Below are positions 35,305 through 46,476 of a stretch of DNA of 64,000 bases, piece after piece. Numbering within the stretch: position 1 is the first letter of the stretch; every line of letters begins with the position of its first letter. The stretch is from contig CM075669.1 in the NCBI GenBank assembly GCA_037962975.1, positions 249,835,351-249,899,350 on the forward strand. The letters run 5' to 3'. The notes beneath the pieces are model-generated. The model ran no database searches and had not been told where the DNA came from. It saw nothing but the letters and a program-made list of their open reading frames with translations. The translations under genes were made by a program, and so were the position numbers. This DNA comes from Clitoria ternatea. Its lineage: Eukaryota > Streptophyta > Magnoliopsida > Fabales > Fabaceae.

Positions 35305-38300
35305 TCAGTAAAACAAATGAGGATGAGACTCTTTCATCTCAGTTTCTAGTTCCCATGTAGCATCTTCTCCTCTCGTTTCACTCCAAATAACCTTTACAAG
35401 CGGAATTGTCTTGTCTCTTAATTGTTTTATTCTTCTGTCACTTATTCTAACAGGTGGTGCATCATATGTAAGATTATCTTTAACTTGTATGACATCAGGT
35501 TCAATAACATGTGTAGGATCAGATATATACTTTCGCAAGTTTGACACATGAAAAACATTATGGATATTAGAAAGAAAAGGTGGTAATGCTATTTGGTAGG
35601 CAAGGGGACTAACTTTATGAATTATTTGGTATGGACCGATAAATCTAGGAGTTAGTTTTCGAGATTTCATTGCCCGACCGACCCCAGTCATAGGTGTGAC
35701 TTTCAAGAATACATGATCGCCTTCTTGAAATTCGAGCGGCTTTCTTCTTTTGTCATAGTAACTTTTCTGCCTGCTCTGTGTTGCCTTCATCTTTTCCTGA
35801 ACTATTTTGATTTTATCCGTGGTTTGTTGTACCAACTCTGGTCCTAGCATCAAGTTTTCACCAGTCTCAAACCAACATAGCGGGGTCCTACATTTTCTTC
35901 CATATAATGCTTCAAAAGGTGCCATGCCAATGCTAGCATGGAAACTGTTGTTGTAGGTAAACTCCACATATGGTAAGAATTGATTCCAACTTCCTTTATG
36001 CTCTAACACACAAGCTCGTAACAAGTCCTCTAGAGATTGGATTGTTCTTTCTGATTGTCCATCCGTCTGAGGATGATATGCTGAACTCAGACGCAGTCTT
36101 GTTCCCAAAGCCTTGTGCAAGCTCTTCCAGAATTGTGATGTAAAGCGAGGGTCCCGATCAGAAATGATACTTGAAGGAATTCCATGCAATCTCACAATCT
36201 CCTCGATGTATAATTTTGCCAGCTTTTCCATAGAGTAACGAATGTTGATAGGAATAAAGTGGGCAGATTTGGTTAATCTATCAACTATTACCCATATTGA
36301 ATCATGTCCTAATGGAGTTTTAGGTAAAGAAGTCACAAAATCCATGGTAATGCTATCCCATTTCCATTCTGGTATTTCCATTGATTGTAGCATTCCAGGG
36401 GGTTTTTGATGTTCCACTTTAACCTTCTGGCAAATTAGACATGCAGCCACATACTCTGCCACCGCTTTCTTCATTCCAGGCCACCAAAATAACTTCTTCA
36501 AATCTTGATACATTTTAGTAGCTCCGGGATGAATGCTCATATAACTTTTATGGCCTTCTTCCAAAATTGCTTTCCTCAACTCCTCTTGATCAGGGATACA
36601 CACTCGATCCTTATACCTCAATAATTGGTCACTTCTTACATTGAACTCGACTTCTTTTCCTTGTTTCAAGAGTTCTTTCTTCTCTTGCAGGAATTCATCC
36701 TCTTTTTGAGCCTCTAAAACTTGTCTCAGGAATTCACTTGTCACTTGCAACGCTCCTAATCTGTAGCTGTTAGCATTAACCTTTACTGCTAGGTTAAGAT
36801 CTCTGAAGTTCTCTATCAATTCCAGCTCTTTAATCATCATCGTGGACGCATGTAGAGACTTTCGACTTAAAGCATCAGCTACTACGTTCGCTTTTCCAGG
36901 ATGGTATTGCAACTCAAAGTCGTAGTCCTTTAAGAACTCCATCCATCTCCGTTGCCTCATGTTTAACTCCTTTTGATCGAATAAATACTTGAGACTCTTA
37001 TGATCGCTAAACACATCGAATGTTGCACCATATAGATAATGCCTCCAAATCTTTAAGGCAAAAACTACAGCGGCTAACTCTAAGTCATGGGTAGGGTAGT
37101 TAATCTCATGTTGCCTTAATTGACGTGACGCATAGGCTACAACCTTCTTGTCTTGCATGAGTACACTTCCTAGTCCTTGTTTAGACGCATCACAGTAAAC
37201 TTCAAAACTTCGATGTGGATCGGGGAGTACTAACACTGGCGCAGAAGTAAGTCGATCTTTCAGCTCTTGGAAACTATTCTCACATTGTGTCGTCCACACA
37301 AAAGGTTGTCCTTTCCGTGTTAACTTGGTCAATGGGTATCCTAGCTTTGAAAAGCCTTCAATGAATCTCCTATAGTATCCAGCCAAGCCCAAGAAACTTC
37401 TAATCTCAGTGATCGTGGTTGGTCTCTCCCATTTTAAAACTGCTTCCACCTTGGAAGGGTCTACAGCTATTCCTCCTTGACTAATTACATGTCCTAAAAA
37501 GTTTACTTCTTCCAACCAGAATTCACACTTCGACAACTTTGCATACAGTTGTTTCTTTTTCAGGATTTCTAACACAACCTTCAAGTGTTCAACATGTTCT
37601 TCTCTGCTTTTAGAGTACACTAATATATCATCAATGAACACCACTACAAATTTATCTAGATATGGATGAAAAATCCTATTCATGTAATCCATGAATACGG
37701 CTGGTGCATTAGTTACACCAAAAGGCATTACTAGATATTCGTAATGGCCATAGCGTGTTCTAAAAGCAGTTTTCGATACATCTTCTTTCTTCACCCTTAT
37801 TTGATGGTATCCAGACCTCAAATCAATTTTGGAGAACACCGTGGCACCACGCAGCTGATCCATCAAGTCGTCAATCCTTGGTAGAGGATATCTGTTCTTG
37901 ATTGTCACCTTGTTCAGTTGTCGATAATCTACACACAACCTCATGCTACCATCCTTCTTCTTAACCAACAACACTGGTGCACCCCAGGGGGATACACTGG
38001 GTCGTATAAACTGCTTCTCTATCATCTCTTCAAGTTGTTTCTTCAACTCTGCTAATTCTAGAGGTGACATTCGGTATGGTGCAATTGAAATGGGTCCAAC
38101 TCCAGGTACTAGATCAATGGAAAATTCCACATCTCTTTCTGGGGGTAAACCAGGGATATCTTCAGGAAAAACGTCAGGAAATTCACACACAACCGGCAGA
38201 TTTTTGATTTTTGATTCTTGCTCTCCTTTCGTTGAAAGCAATAGCATGAATCCTTGAGCCCCTCCTTTTAAAGAGGCACTCACTTGGTTGGCGGTTAGAA

Positions 38301-39717
38301 ATCTCGAATCCTCAGGATTCAAATTCACTGGTTCTCTAAACATTATGGTTTTATTATGACAATCTATTAGAACATGATTGTCAGACAACCAATCTAGCCC
38401 AATAATAACTTCTAAGCCAGAAAGGGGTAAACAGAAAAGATTAGCCTTAAAGTCCCTACCATCTATGACAATAGGGCATTTCCAACAAGCTTTAGAAGTG
38501 ACAATGGGATTGTTTCCAGGAGTATGTACAGATAAGTCAAATGGAAGTTCTATCACAGGTAATTTTAGTTTTTCTACACAGTCATTGGCAATAAAGGAAT
38601 GTGATGCACCTGAGTCATACATAACAGTTAAAGAAATCTTATTAATGATACACTTACCTTCTACCATGGAATCAGCATGAGATGCTTCTTCTCCAGTGAT
38701 TGCAAAAACCTTTCCTTTTGCTTTCGGCCTTCCGACTGCACTGTGCGCGCCTCCTTGAGTATTTATACTTGTACTTGCACCTTCAGGGTTTTCTCTCTTC
38801 ATCTCTGGGCAATCCTTGATGTGATGACCTGATTTGTTACACTTAAAGCAAACATAAGTGTTTTTAGGACAATCCCTTTTCAAATGGGGTCCTCCACAGA
38901 TAAAACATTTAAAATTTGGTGCAGATGTTGGATAATAGCTTCCAGTTGAAGCTTGGGGTCTGTTAGGAACAGATGCTGCTCCAAACCGGCGAAATGGTGC
39001 TTGGTAAGGCTTATTCCTTCTGAAATCTCTTCTTTGGTGATGGTGAGGTCCTCCACTTCTTATCTCTCCTGCCTTGTGAATGGGCTCACGACTTTTGGTC
39101 ATTCTATCCTTATGGTCTTCTTCAAAGATTCTGCAGCGATTTACCAATACAGAAAATTCACGGATTTCCTGCATTCGTATAGCTTCCTTAATTTCTGGCC
39201 GCAGTCCATTTACAAACTTTGCACACCGATCTCTTTCATTAGTAGCATCATTATAATGAGAATGAAAACGAGATAGCTCTTCACACCTGGATGCGTACTC
39301 TCCAACGGTCATATTTCCTTGGGTCAGCGACAGGAATTCGAATTGTCTTTTCTCTTTAACATCAGCTGGAAAGTATTTTTCCAGAAACATATCCTTGAAA
39401 TAGTCCCAAGTGATCTCCACGTCGTTGACTTCGAATTGTTTACGCATGCTATCCCACCAATGTTCGGCATCCTCAGATAAGGCATAAGTAGCGAAGACTA
39501 CCTTATCAGCTTCATTACATTGCAATGCTCGAAAGATCTTCTCTATCTCTCGAATCCAGATTTGTGCTCCATCAGGGTTATATCCTCCCTTGAAACGAGG
39601 TGGATTGCGCTTTTCGAATAGGTCCAGCCTTCTTAAAGCATCGTTACCTTGACCTTCACGTGCTCCCATTGCATTAATTAAGCGTTCTACAACTCCAGCA
39701 AGATCGTTTCCAGCCAT
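35305..39717 (-). CDS. Gag-pol polyprotein of chromovirus F, 1470 residues, intact
   Basis: A single frame encodes all structural and enzymatic proteins. In order: gag core (residues about 60-200), two zinc knuckles (C271-C283, CX2CX3HX4C; C290-C303, CX2CX4HX4C), and aspartic protease with DSGAS at 368-372. RT has the metal-binding pair D696-D697 in FIDDIL, and RNase H has D843 in CDASKQG. Integrase has an HHCC-type domain (about 1060-1110) and core D1126, D1187, E1223; the last two are spaced 35 residues apart, as in D,D35E integrases. The C-terminal chromodomain-like block (about 1435-1470, VKVIWSETRGEDATWELE) is known in this clade to steer integration to particular chromatin. No stop, frameshift or altered catalytic residue was seen. 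The start is the first ATG after the primer site, with context AACTAATGGC. A protease must cleave the product. Gag to pol ratio control is not apparent. Confidence 0.96.
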   Translation of the reverse strand: MAGNDLAGVVERLINAMGAREGQGNDALRRLDLFEKRNPPRFKGGYNPDGAQIWIREIEKIFRALQCNEADKVVFATYALSEDAEHWWDSMRKQFEVNDVEITWDYFKDMFLEKYFPADVKEKRQFEFLSLTQGNMTVGEYASRCEELSRFHSHYNDATNERDRCAKFVNGLRPEIKEAIRMQEIREFSVLVNRCRIFEEDHKDRMTKSREPIHKAGEIRSGGPHHHQRRDFRRNKPYQAPFRRFGAASVPNRPQASTGSYYPTSAPNFKCFICGGPHLKRDCPKNTYVCFKCNKSGHHIKDCPEMKRENPEGASTSINTQGGAHSAVGRPKAKGKVFAITGEEASHADSMVEGKCIINKISLTVMYDSGASHSFIANDCVEKLKLPVIELPFDLSVHTPGNNPIVTSKACWKCPIVIDGRDFKANLFCLPLSGLEVIIGLDWLSDNHVLIDCHNKTIMFREPVNLNPEDSRFLTANQVSASLKGGAQGFMLLLSTKGEQESKIKNLPVVCEFPDVFPEDIPGLPPERDVEFSIDLVPGVGPISIAPYRMSPLELAELKKQLEEMIEKQFIRPSVSPWGAPVLLVKKKDGSMRLCVDYRQLNKVTIKNRYPLPRIDDLMDQLRGATVFSKIDLRSGYHQIRVKKEDVSKTAFRTRYGHYEYLVMPFGVTNAPAVFMDYMNRIFHPYLDKFVVVFIDDILVYSKSREEHVEHLKVVLEILKKKQLYAKLSKCEFWLEEVNFLGHVISQGGIAVDPSKVEAVLKWERPTTITEIRSFLGLAGYYRRFIEGFSKLGYPLTKLTRKGQPFVWTTQCENSFQELKDRLTSAPVLVLPDPHRSFEVYCDASKQGLGSVLMQDKKVVAYASRQLRQHEINYPTHDLELAAVVFALKIWRHYLYGATFDVFSDHKSLKYLFDQKELNMRQRRWMEFLKDYDFELQYHPGKANVVADALSRKSLHASTMMIKELELIENFRDLNLAVKVNANSYRLGALQVTSEFLRQVLEAQKEDEFLQEKKELLKQGKEVEFNVRSDQLLRYKDRVCIPDQEELRKAILEEGHKSYMSIHPGATKMYQDLKKLFWWPGMKKAVAEYVAACLICQKVKVEHQKPPGMLQSMEIPEWKWDSITMDFVTSLPKTPLGHDSIWVIVDRLTKSAHFIPINIRYSMEKLAKLYIEEIVRLHGIPSSIISDRDPRFTSQFWKSLHKALGTRLRLSSAYHPQTDGQSERTIQSLEDLLRACVLEHKGSWNQFLPYVEFTYNNSFHASIGMAPFEALYGRKCRTPLCWFETGENLMLGPELVQQTTDKIKIVQEKMKATQSRQKSYYDKRRKPLEFQEGDHVFLKVTPMTGVGRAMKSRKLTPRFIGPYQIIHKVSPLAYQIALPPFLSNIHNVFHVSNLRKYISDPTHVIEPDVIQVKDNLTYDAPPVRISDRRIKQLRDKTIPLVKVIWSETRGEDATWELETEMKESHPHLFY

Positions 39718-39847
39718 TAGTTTCCTGTTTCACAGTAACTGAGATTTGTCACATCAATCACAGTTACTACCAAGTCAGATATTCTACCTATACAGAGTTT
39801 ACAGACAAAGCAAGATAGACCTTTTCCCCAGGCCTATTGGATTAACT

Positions 39848-39859
39848 GCTCTGATACCA
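39848..39859 (-). other. Primer binding site of F (initiator tRNA-Met)
   Basis: Sense TGGTATCAGAGC, three bases from the 5' LTR end, complementary to the 3' end of initiator tRNA-Met. Confidence 0.92.
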
Positions 39860-39862
39860 CTT

Positions 39863-41877
39863 TGTAACACCCTCAGTTACACCTAATAAATTCTAGAAAA
39901 ACTCGTAATTTTTTTTTTTACTAAAGATATGATTGTTAAAAAGAAACTATCGGAATAAATTATATACATTATTTCTGAAATACCTCACAAATATTATTAA
40001 AAACTTTATAAAGTATTTGTACATTCATCCGAAGAAAATAAACATTAAACATTATAAGAAAGAGAGGAAACTCCATGGCCCAGAAGCAGTTACTAATTAA
40101 CATTATTTATTCATTGGACCACGGTATTCATACCGAGCTCCCTTTCTAGAACGTGCTATATTTACTGCTGATATTCTTCGATCCTTCCCTCTGAACCATC
40201 AATTTAGAATATATGAAACAAAAACACGGAGAAAGGAGTGAGAAACAGAATATAATATTTCCGAATAAGACATAAGCAACAAAGGGTTTTCACAACCAAT
40301 ACATAATAATATCAATCACAATCACATACACAATCAATTATGAATGCATGAATGTTATGCAATATCTTCATCATAACTTACTTATATATGTGGGCCCTTA
40401 AATTTTAATTTGCACTGGGCCAACCAGGAGTTTACACTGTTCCATAAGTCCGGATAATAATAATATGAACAGCTCAACTGGTGTGGAAACACTTAGAGAC
40501 TAGTCAGATTGAGAAAGTTTTTATTGTGAAAGTACCCGACACTAGGGAGCTACCCCAGGTCCCCTGAAGCACCCTTTCACACCCTCTCATCCCAAGGCTC
40601 GTAATTAAGCCTCCTCTAATGTATCCTCGGTTTCTATAATCCGTCCCCAGACAATATTATTTCATTTCACTTTAATGATTCATGATGCATGAACTACTCG
40701 CGTATTGAGTTGGTTAAGGCTTTTAGAAACTCAATTATTAAATCCCTTAAAGGTTTACAACATTATTTCAATAAACTGTACATTTTCTCGATTCTCTGAA
40801 TTTCTGTCCCACAGAAATAAATTTGGTACAGTTTTTGAATCTCACTGAAATTTGAGTTTCTAAGCCTTAAATATCTAAAAACTTTCTCATATAAAACTTT
40901 ACATAATCTTTCTCAAATTAAATCTTAACAAAATCAAATTTAGGAATCTCAATTATTTCCAAATATATTTAGTTATTAAGTTGGAAAAAATAAAACAATT
41001 TTCTTTCAAAAAAAATTTTGTTTTATTAAAAGAGAATAATTATTAACCAAAAATACTTAAAATTATAAAATTTTTCTTTAACTCAAGATTTAATTAAATA
41101 AATTCTCATAAAATATTTTCTTTCTAAAATAAATACTAATTTTTATTTTTATTTTTCTAAATATTGAAAAAAAATAATTTCTAAGAAGAAATAAAAGATA
41201 ATAAAATTTAAAGAGTAAGGTAAGAAATTCTTACTGAATTTTAGCTTTCCGTCATGCTCGCTATATGCTCAAACTCCACATTACAATATCATCAATCAAA
41301 ATCAAATAATATCAATCATAACTAAATATCATCAATCAATCAATCATAATCAAATCAATTAAATATCATTAATACATATCATAATACAAAATTTAATGAT
41401 TATTAATATAATCAATTTTAGTCCTTTTGGTCAATTCCTCGCATAGGTATATGTAAGTCCATATAATCCAGTCCTTGCATAGGTATAGTTCAGTCCATAT
41501 GAGTCATAATGGTCCAAGTCCTTGCATAGGTATAATCCAGTCCATATAGGTCATAATGGTCCAAGTCTTTGCATAGGTATGTTAGAGTTAGTTAAACCGG
41601 ATATTTAATTTAAAATTTATTAAAAATGTTAAGTTAAAAAAGTTAATATTTTTAAAATAATAATATTATTAAATTTAAAAGGAGTAGGGGACTCCTCCCA
41701 TTATTCTTATGTCTTTTCATATTATAATTCTTATCTCACTCCCCCTTACCTTGAATTGTTACCCAAAATGGATTTGCTTTGCGCCTCCGATTTCTAAAAA
41801 TATTAATACCAATCTTATTTCAGTATAAGCATAAGACGAAGATTAAGATTACTACTTAAAACAGAAATGGTAAATTT

Positions 41878-41952
<75 letters not shown>

Positions 41953-43016
41953 CGTGAATAGTAACGGTAAATAGTAAAACGTGAATAGTAACGGTAAATA
42001 GTAACAGTAAATAGTAAATCGTGAATAGTAACGGTAAATAGTAACAGTAAATAGTAAATCGTGAATAGTAACGGTAAATAGTAACAGTAAATAGTAATTT
42101 ACTATTTGAATAGTAATTTACTATTAAAATAGTAATTTACTATTGAAATAGTGTTTACTATGCAGAATAGTAACTTAAAATAATATTATTTTCAGTATAA
42201 TAACAGATTTCTAAAAACGATATAAAAATAATCTAAAAAAATATAAAAGAGAAGTATTCTTACCTTAGGATTTTGGCAGAACCTTCTCTCCAAAAACTTT
42301 TCTTCTCTCTCTCACTTCCACCACTATCTCACTAGCACTACTGTATTAAGAAAACTTAATCTGAAATTGTGAATTCTAAAGAAGAAATCCTTCGGTATTT
42401 ATAGGAAAAAATTTTACTATGCATTTCATTATTTTAATATAAAAGTACTATGCATTTTTGAATTTTTTATTCCAAGTTACTATGCATTCTTTGAAAATTT
42501 CGTACATGCACAGTGTTTTGCATAGTAACTGTCGGCAGAATTATTAAGCCAAATAGTAACCTTTCACTCGGTATATTTTAAATATTCAAAATGAGTCCTT
42601 TTTAAAATTTAGCGATATTATATCAGTCCTCACTAATTTTATAATAAGTAATATAAAGCTGAAATTTTAAAAATCTAAAATTTTCTGTTAATAAAAATTT
42701 ATTGATACGTTTCTAATTTTTAAACGATTGGAAAAAATCAAGATTTTTCTCAAACCGATAATTTTTAGATAAGTCTACTTGAAACGGATTTTAGAAAATT
42801 TTCTTATAATTTAAATTCACTTTCTTATAAATATTTTTAATTTAAGTCACTTATATGAATTTAAAATTATTTAAAAAATATTATTTTATTAAAAAAATTC
42901 CAAAATTCCAAAAAATTCCAAAAAATCATAAATAATACGTAGGTTAAAAAGTTCTAAAGAACCATAATTTAATTCCTTCAAAATTTTAATATAAAAATAA
43001 AAATAGGGGTGTTACA
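39863..43016 (-). repeat. 5' LTR of F
   Basis: 3154 bp; TATA box near 42396-42405 and eleven GAATAGT-type units at 41879-41955. Practically identical to the 3' copy, and the source of the element's transcript. Confidence 0.96.
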
Positions 43017-43118
43017 CTGATGGGTCACATCCTCTACATGTCCATCGACGAAATCACGTCCATCTCCCTCCATGGATGACTACTGAACCTCTGTAAAAAG
43101 TGGGAATAACTCTATCGT

Positions 43119-43136
43119 GTCCCACCGAGCGTGCCA
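43119..43136 (-). other. Primer binding site of element E
   Basis: Sense TGGCACGCTCGGTGGGAC, six bases inside the 5' LTR. It would pair with a tRNA ending GTCCCACCGAGCGTGCCA. I cannot name that tRNA with confidence; similar sites are usual in Tat elements. Confidence 0.7.
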
Positions 43137-43142
43137 ATAAAC

Positions 43143-43897
43143 TGGTCTAGTCCGGGGTCAAGGAACCAGACTGGGGAACAGCCACAAAAGTCAAAGATTT
43201 AGGTGTTTGTACACCGGTACAGTGGGTATCCAGTATTGTAATCCGAACTCTCAGTGGGAGAATCTGGTCTTATTGTCCTGGAGATCCTTCTCACCAAGCT
43301 TTCACGTTGATGGGGGGCGAAAAGTGGTGTCACCTGCGAAGATTCTTCGACGCCCAAGTCAATAAAGAGAATTGAAACTTTAGAGGAAACTTGAGCAATG
43401 CAATAGTATATAGAGAGTCAGAACAACGTCACCTTTTGTGAGTGTGAAAATCGACTATTTATAGATGAACGTGAAGAATGAACCGTTAGGCACAGGTGGG
43501 GCCAGGAGACAAATAGTATAATGCTCAGTGTACGATTCTGACATGCGACGCGGGAGGGAGCCGCATTTCTTGCGTTTTGCTCCTGTGGTTGTATCTTGTA
43601 CCTTCTGTCGGGTGACGTGGATACTTTCCGATATGCAGGGTGTCAATGTGCACGCCGACTTGAGCACTTAGCCCACTTCAAGTAACGAGGATTTGGGTAG
43701 TGGAGCAGCCACTCTCTCAAAGTATGGGCGAATGATTATGTATAATAAAATAAGGTGAGTGCAAGTGTTGTTTTGGACATACCGGTATAGGAAGAATGCC
43801 TATACGGTCTAGTAGTCCGGTGACCAACCTACAGCTTTGGTAACAAGTGGAAAACAGATAAAATGACACCTTTGCCCTGGTACCGGTATATAGACCG
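43143..43897 (-). repeat. 5' LTR of element E
   Basis: 755 bp; TATA box at 43455-43464. Its outer end reads TAGACCG where the other copy has TAGACCA, a likely point mutation. Confidence 0.88.
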
Positions 43898-46444
43898 GAT
43901 CAATCTCAAATCTAAAAAACAGGTTAAGTTTACGTCTTTGATTCAAGTGTTGTAAAAGTTGAAACTTATCATTTTCATCTCTAAAAGGTAAAAATATTAA
44001 ACAATTTAAATATTTTCAGCGATTAACTTGATATATGTATTGACTTATCTTCCAAAAATAAAAACGGCAATTTCATCTTTCAGATTATTTAAAAAAAAAA
44101 ATTGGGCAACACAAATATTAATTGGGTTCACCTGATTTTGTGTAAGTACTTTAACTTCTTTATTCCCTGATTTCCTTTCATTTCATCCAACTTGTCTCGT
44201 ACGAATTAGCAAACCTCACTATTTTATTTCGTTTTTTTTAAAAAAATTATGCAAACCATTCTCCTTCACTTCCAAAAGAAAAGAAAGCAAAAGCAAAAGC
44301 AAAGAAAAAAAAGTAATCAAAGACGTGAACATATATTTTTGGGTCTTTGTATTTTGCAATGGAAACAAAATACAACAAATAATGCAAATCTTTCCCTTTG
44401 GCTGCTTCCTTCTCTGTCGCCAATATATCCAACAGACCGCCACTGCCAGCAGTAACGTTGACTGCCACGTGAACCACGTTCTCTCTCCACTCACTAATCA
44501 ACCCAATTTAATATAATTCTTAGCTAATTCAATCTTTAATTATGATCCGGTTAGGAGAAATTTGTGAATACCAAACATTTGAGGTTTAGCTTCGAATTCA
44601 AAATAACCTGCAACAAAACAAAGTTAAAAAGATTAAAAGGGGTGCGTTACTTAAAGTTTTTATCAAAATAATATATGAATGAAGTACTTGAGTATAATTA
44701 AACCAACTTTTACTATTTAATAAGTGTTGTATTTATTTACAGAGAAAAACATTTATAAAGACAAATATGAAATTGTAAATGATTTTTTGTCATTGTAAAG
44801 ATCTTATTAAGTAACGAATGTTTTAACAATAGTATATATTGATGATGTCGAAAATAAAAGTATTTTCGATATGATAACATATAACAGATCTTGTTTTATG
44901 TTCTTTCAATGGATGAAAACTTTATTCCAAGCTAGATGATACATTGGGTTAAGCTCGATTATAAATGTAGACATAGGGGGTATGATATGTCTAAAATAAA
45001 TTATATTATTGAGAATTTAACTTTTATTGTATGCATAGAAAAACTCTACTATAAAAAAAAAAGATAAAAATCACTTTAATAAATGTTTAAAGAATTAATT
45101 TTCAGTTGTTGTTCGTGAAAGATAATTCTTTTGAAGAATAAAAGCAGTGGGAACAAGCTTTCCCTCTTCTCCCCACGATGGTCCACGAATTTTGCACTTA
45201 ATTATTAATATTAGTGGCCCCTTTTAAAAATGTAAAGGGGTTCTTTGCCTTTAAAAAAACAAATGAAGAGGCACTGTCATGCTACAGGAGAATATATAAT
45301 CAAATCATTTTTAGTGGAAGCTTCATTTGTGCCACAGCACATCACAGAGAAAGAATGAGATATATGCCTTTCACTTGGAGCATTTTATCGTCAAATTGTC
45401 TTAAAGGGGTGATGAACAACACGATTATTATCAACAAAGTGAAATCCTTGTTTAGTGGGATTCTCATTCTCCTCCCACCACCCAAAACACACCCAAGTAC
45501 CTCTCATATTCTTTCCTCTTTGCCTCTTCCTTTCTACATTTAACATTTTATTATTATTTGCTTCAACAAAAAGTCCCATACATCCATATAATTGATAAAT
45601 AATATCATACTTTTATGATTATACCATATATATATATAAAAAATTACATCTATAATAATCACATTTCAAAAGAATTAAACTATCGAAAAAATCCAAGAGT
45701 TGTCATTGTTTCCTTTTTAGTCCTATTGTGCATTGCCACGTGGGTCCCTAGCACTACTCCATCACTCAATTCACTTGATCTTACTCATTAAGTGACAACA
45801 ATAAAGTTCTTTCCTCCTTCAACTCCCTCTCTCCTATCAGTGTTCATGCTGGTGTGCACCGCGGTAAACTAGTATGTTTTTTTTTTTTTCATTTTTTGTT
45901 CCTTTTCTCATTTTGTCAATTTGTTGACCTCCTAGAAATACTAGTACTAGCTAGCTTCTTGTGTACATAGAATTAAAATACAAACATGAACATATATTTG
46001 ATGTGAAAATTCATGGACTATAATAGTCAAGGACTAGGGGCATGTGGTTGTTAATTTGGTCTGTATTTGTTCATGTTTTGGTATTCCTCTCTTCTGGATA
46101 ATTTAATCTACTTTGTTACTATAATAAGTTCCATATTTACAGTTCTTTCAACTGTGTCACTCTGTGTTAGTGTAACTGCTATGCTTGGGAACACACCTCG
46201 TTTTTTGCTTGAACAAATGTTTTATGTTGTTTCTATTAAGCTGTTATGTTTCACCTTGTTGTACCCCTGGATTTCTCTCTTGCATTCATCTTTGAAAACA
46301 AGGAGTTGCTACTATGGAGTAAGAGTTTATATTATTAAATATATATTGCATAGTTTTATTGTTATTTTATGTTAAAATGTTATTAAGCTATTTCTCTTGG
46401 TATTTTTGCCCCTTTGAAAACTTTCTATAAAGGGACTTGAACAG
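43898..46444 (+). other. Upstream region of the receptor-kinase gene
   Basis: 2.5 kb between element E and the coding start. No transposon protein is visible. G-box cores (CACGTG) occur at 44465-44470 and 45736-45743. A pyrimidine-rich patch at 45811-45835 resembles a plant transcription start region. A donor-like CGCG/GTAAAC at 45863/45864 and an acceptor TTGAACAG at 46444 would define a 5'-UTR intron of 581 bases; this is a prediction. Confidence 0.45.
45736..45743. promoter_or_regulatory. G-box / ABRE-like site CCACGTGG
   Basis: A perfect 8-base palindrome with an ACGT core, of the type bound by plant bZIP and bHLH factors. It lies about 75-100 bases upstream of the pyrimidine-rich patch that may mark the transcription start of the receptor-kinase gene. 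Confidence 0.5.
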
Positions 46445-46476
46445 GTGATTTCAACTGGGAGATCAAAGAGGTTTAT

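Larger units (their letters stand above)
32115..43016 (-). mobile_element. F: intact, very young Tekay-clade chromovirus (Ty3/gypsy), 10.9 kb
   Basis: LTRs 32115-35261 (3147 bp) and 39863-43016 (3154 bp) are flanked by a perfect 5-bp target duplication CTGAT (32110-32114, 43017-43021). I find one substitution between them (G34720 against A42475) plus one extra 7-base unit in the right copy. Internally lie an initiator-Met primer site, a 130-base leader, one uninterrupted gag-pol frame of 1470 codons ending 43 bases from the LTR, and a PPT. Every part needed for transposition appears intact. It split the gag of element E near its start codon. A C-terminal chromodomain-like segment and LTR ends TGTAACACCCC place it in the Tekay/Del clade. 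Confidence 0.96.
23461..43897 (-). mobile_element. Tat-lineage Ty3/gypsy retrotransposon (element E), decayed, host of D and F
   Basis: LTRs at 23461-24218 and 43143-43897 begin TGGTCTAG and end TAGACCA (right copy TAGACCG) on the plus strand. Minus-strand order: primer site (43136-43119), gag start (43073), gag, RT, RNase H, a second archaeal-type RNase H and integrase (to 26079), then an ORF on the opposite strand (24219-25035). The second RNase H and an antisense ORF between pol and the 3' LTR are marks of the Tat lineage (Grande/Retand/RIRE2 type). Removing D and F leaves about 6.0 kb of internal DNA, short for Tat because protease and early RT are deleted. Flanks TGAAC (left) and GATCA (right) do not match, so no target duplication survives. 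LTRs differ by roughly 4-5 percent by eye. Confidence 0.88.

Noticed and set aside
37943..39276. Plus-strand frames of 100-107 codons over F gag-pol
   Set aside because: They lie opposite a long conserved coding frame and have no independent signal.
45214..45543. 109-codon frame upstream of the receptor kinase
   Set aside because: No domain, no splice context, and it lies in promoter-like AT-rich DNA.
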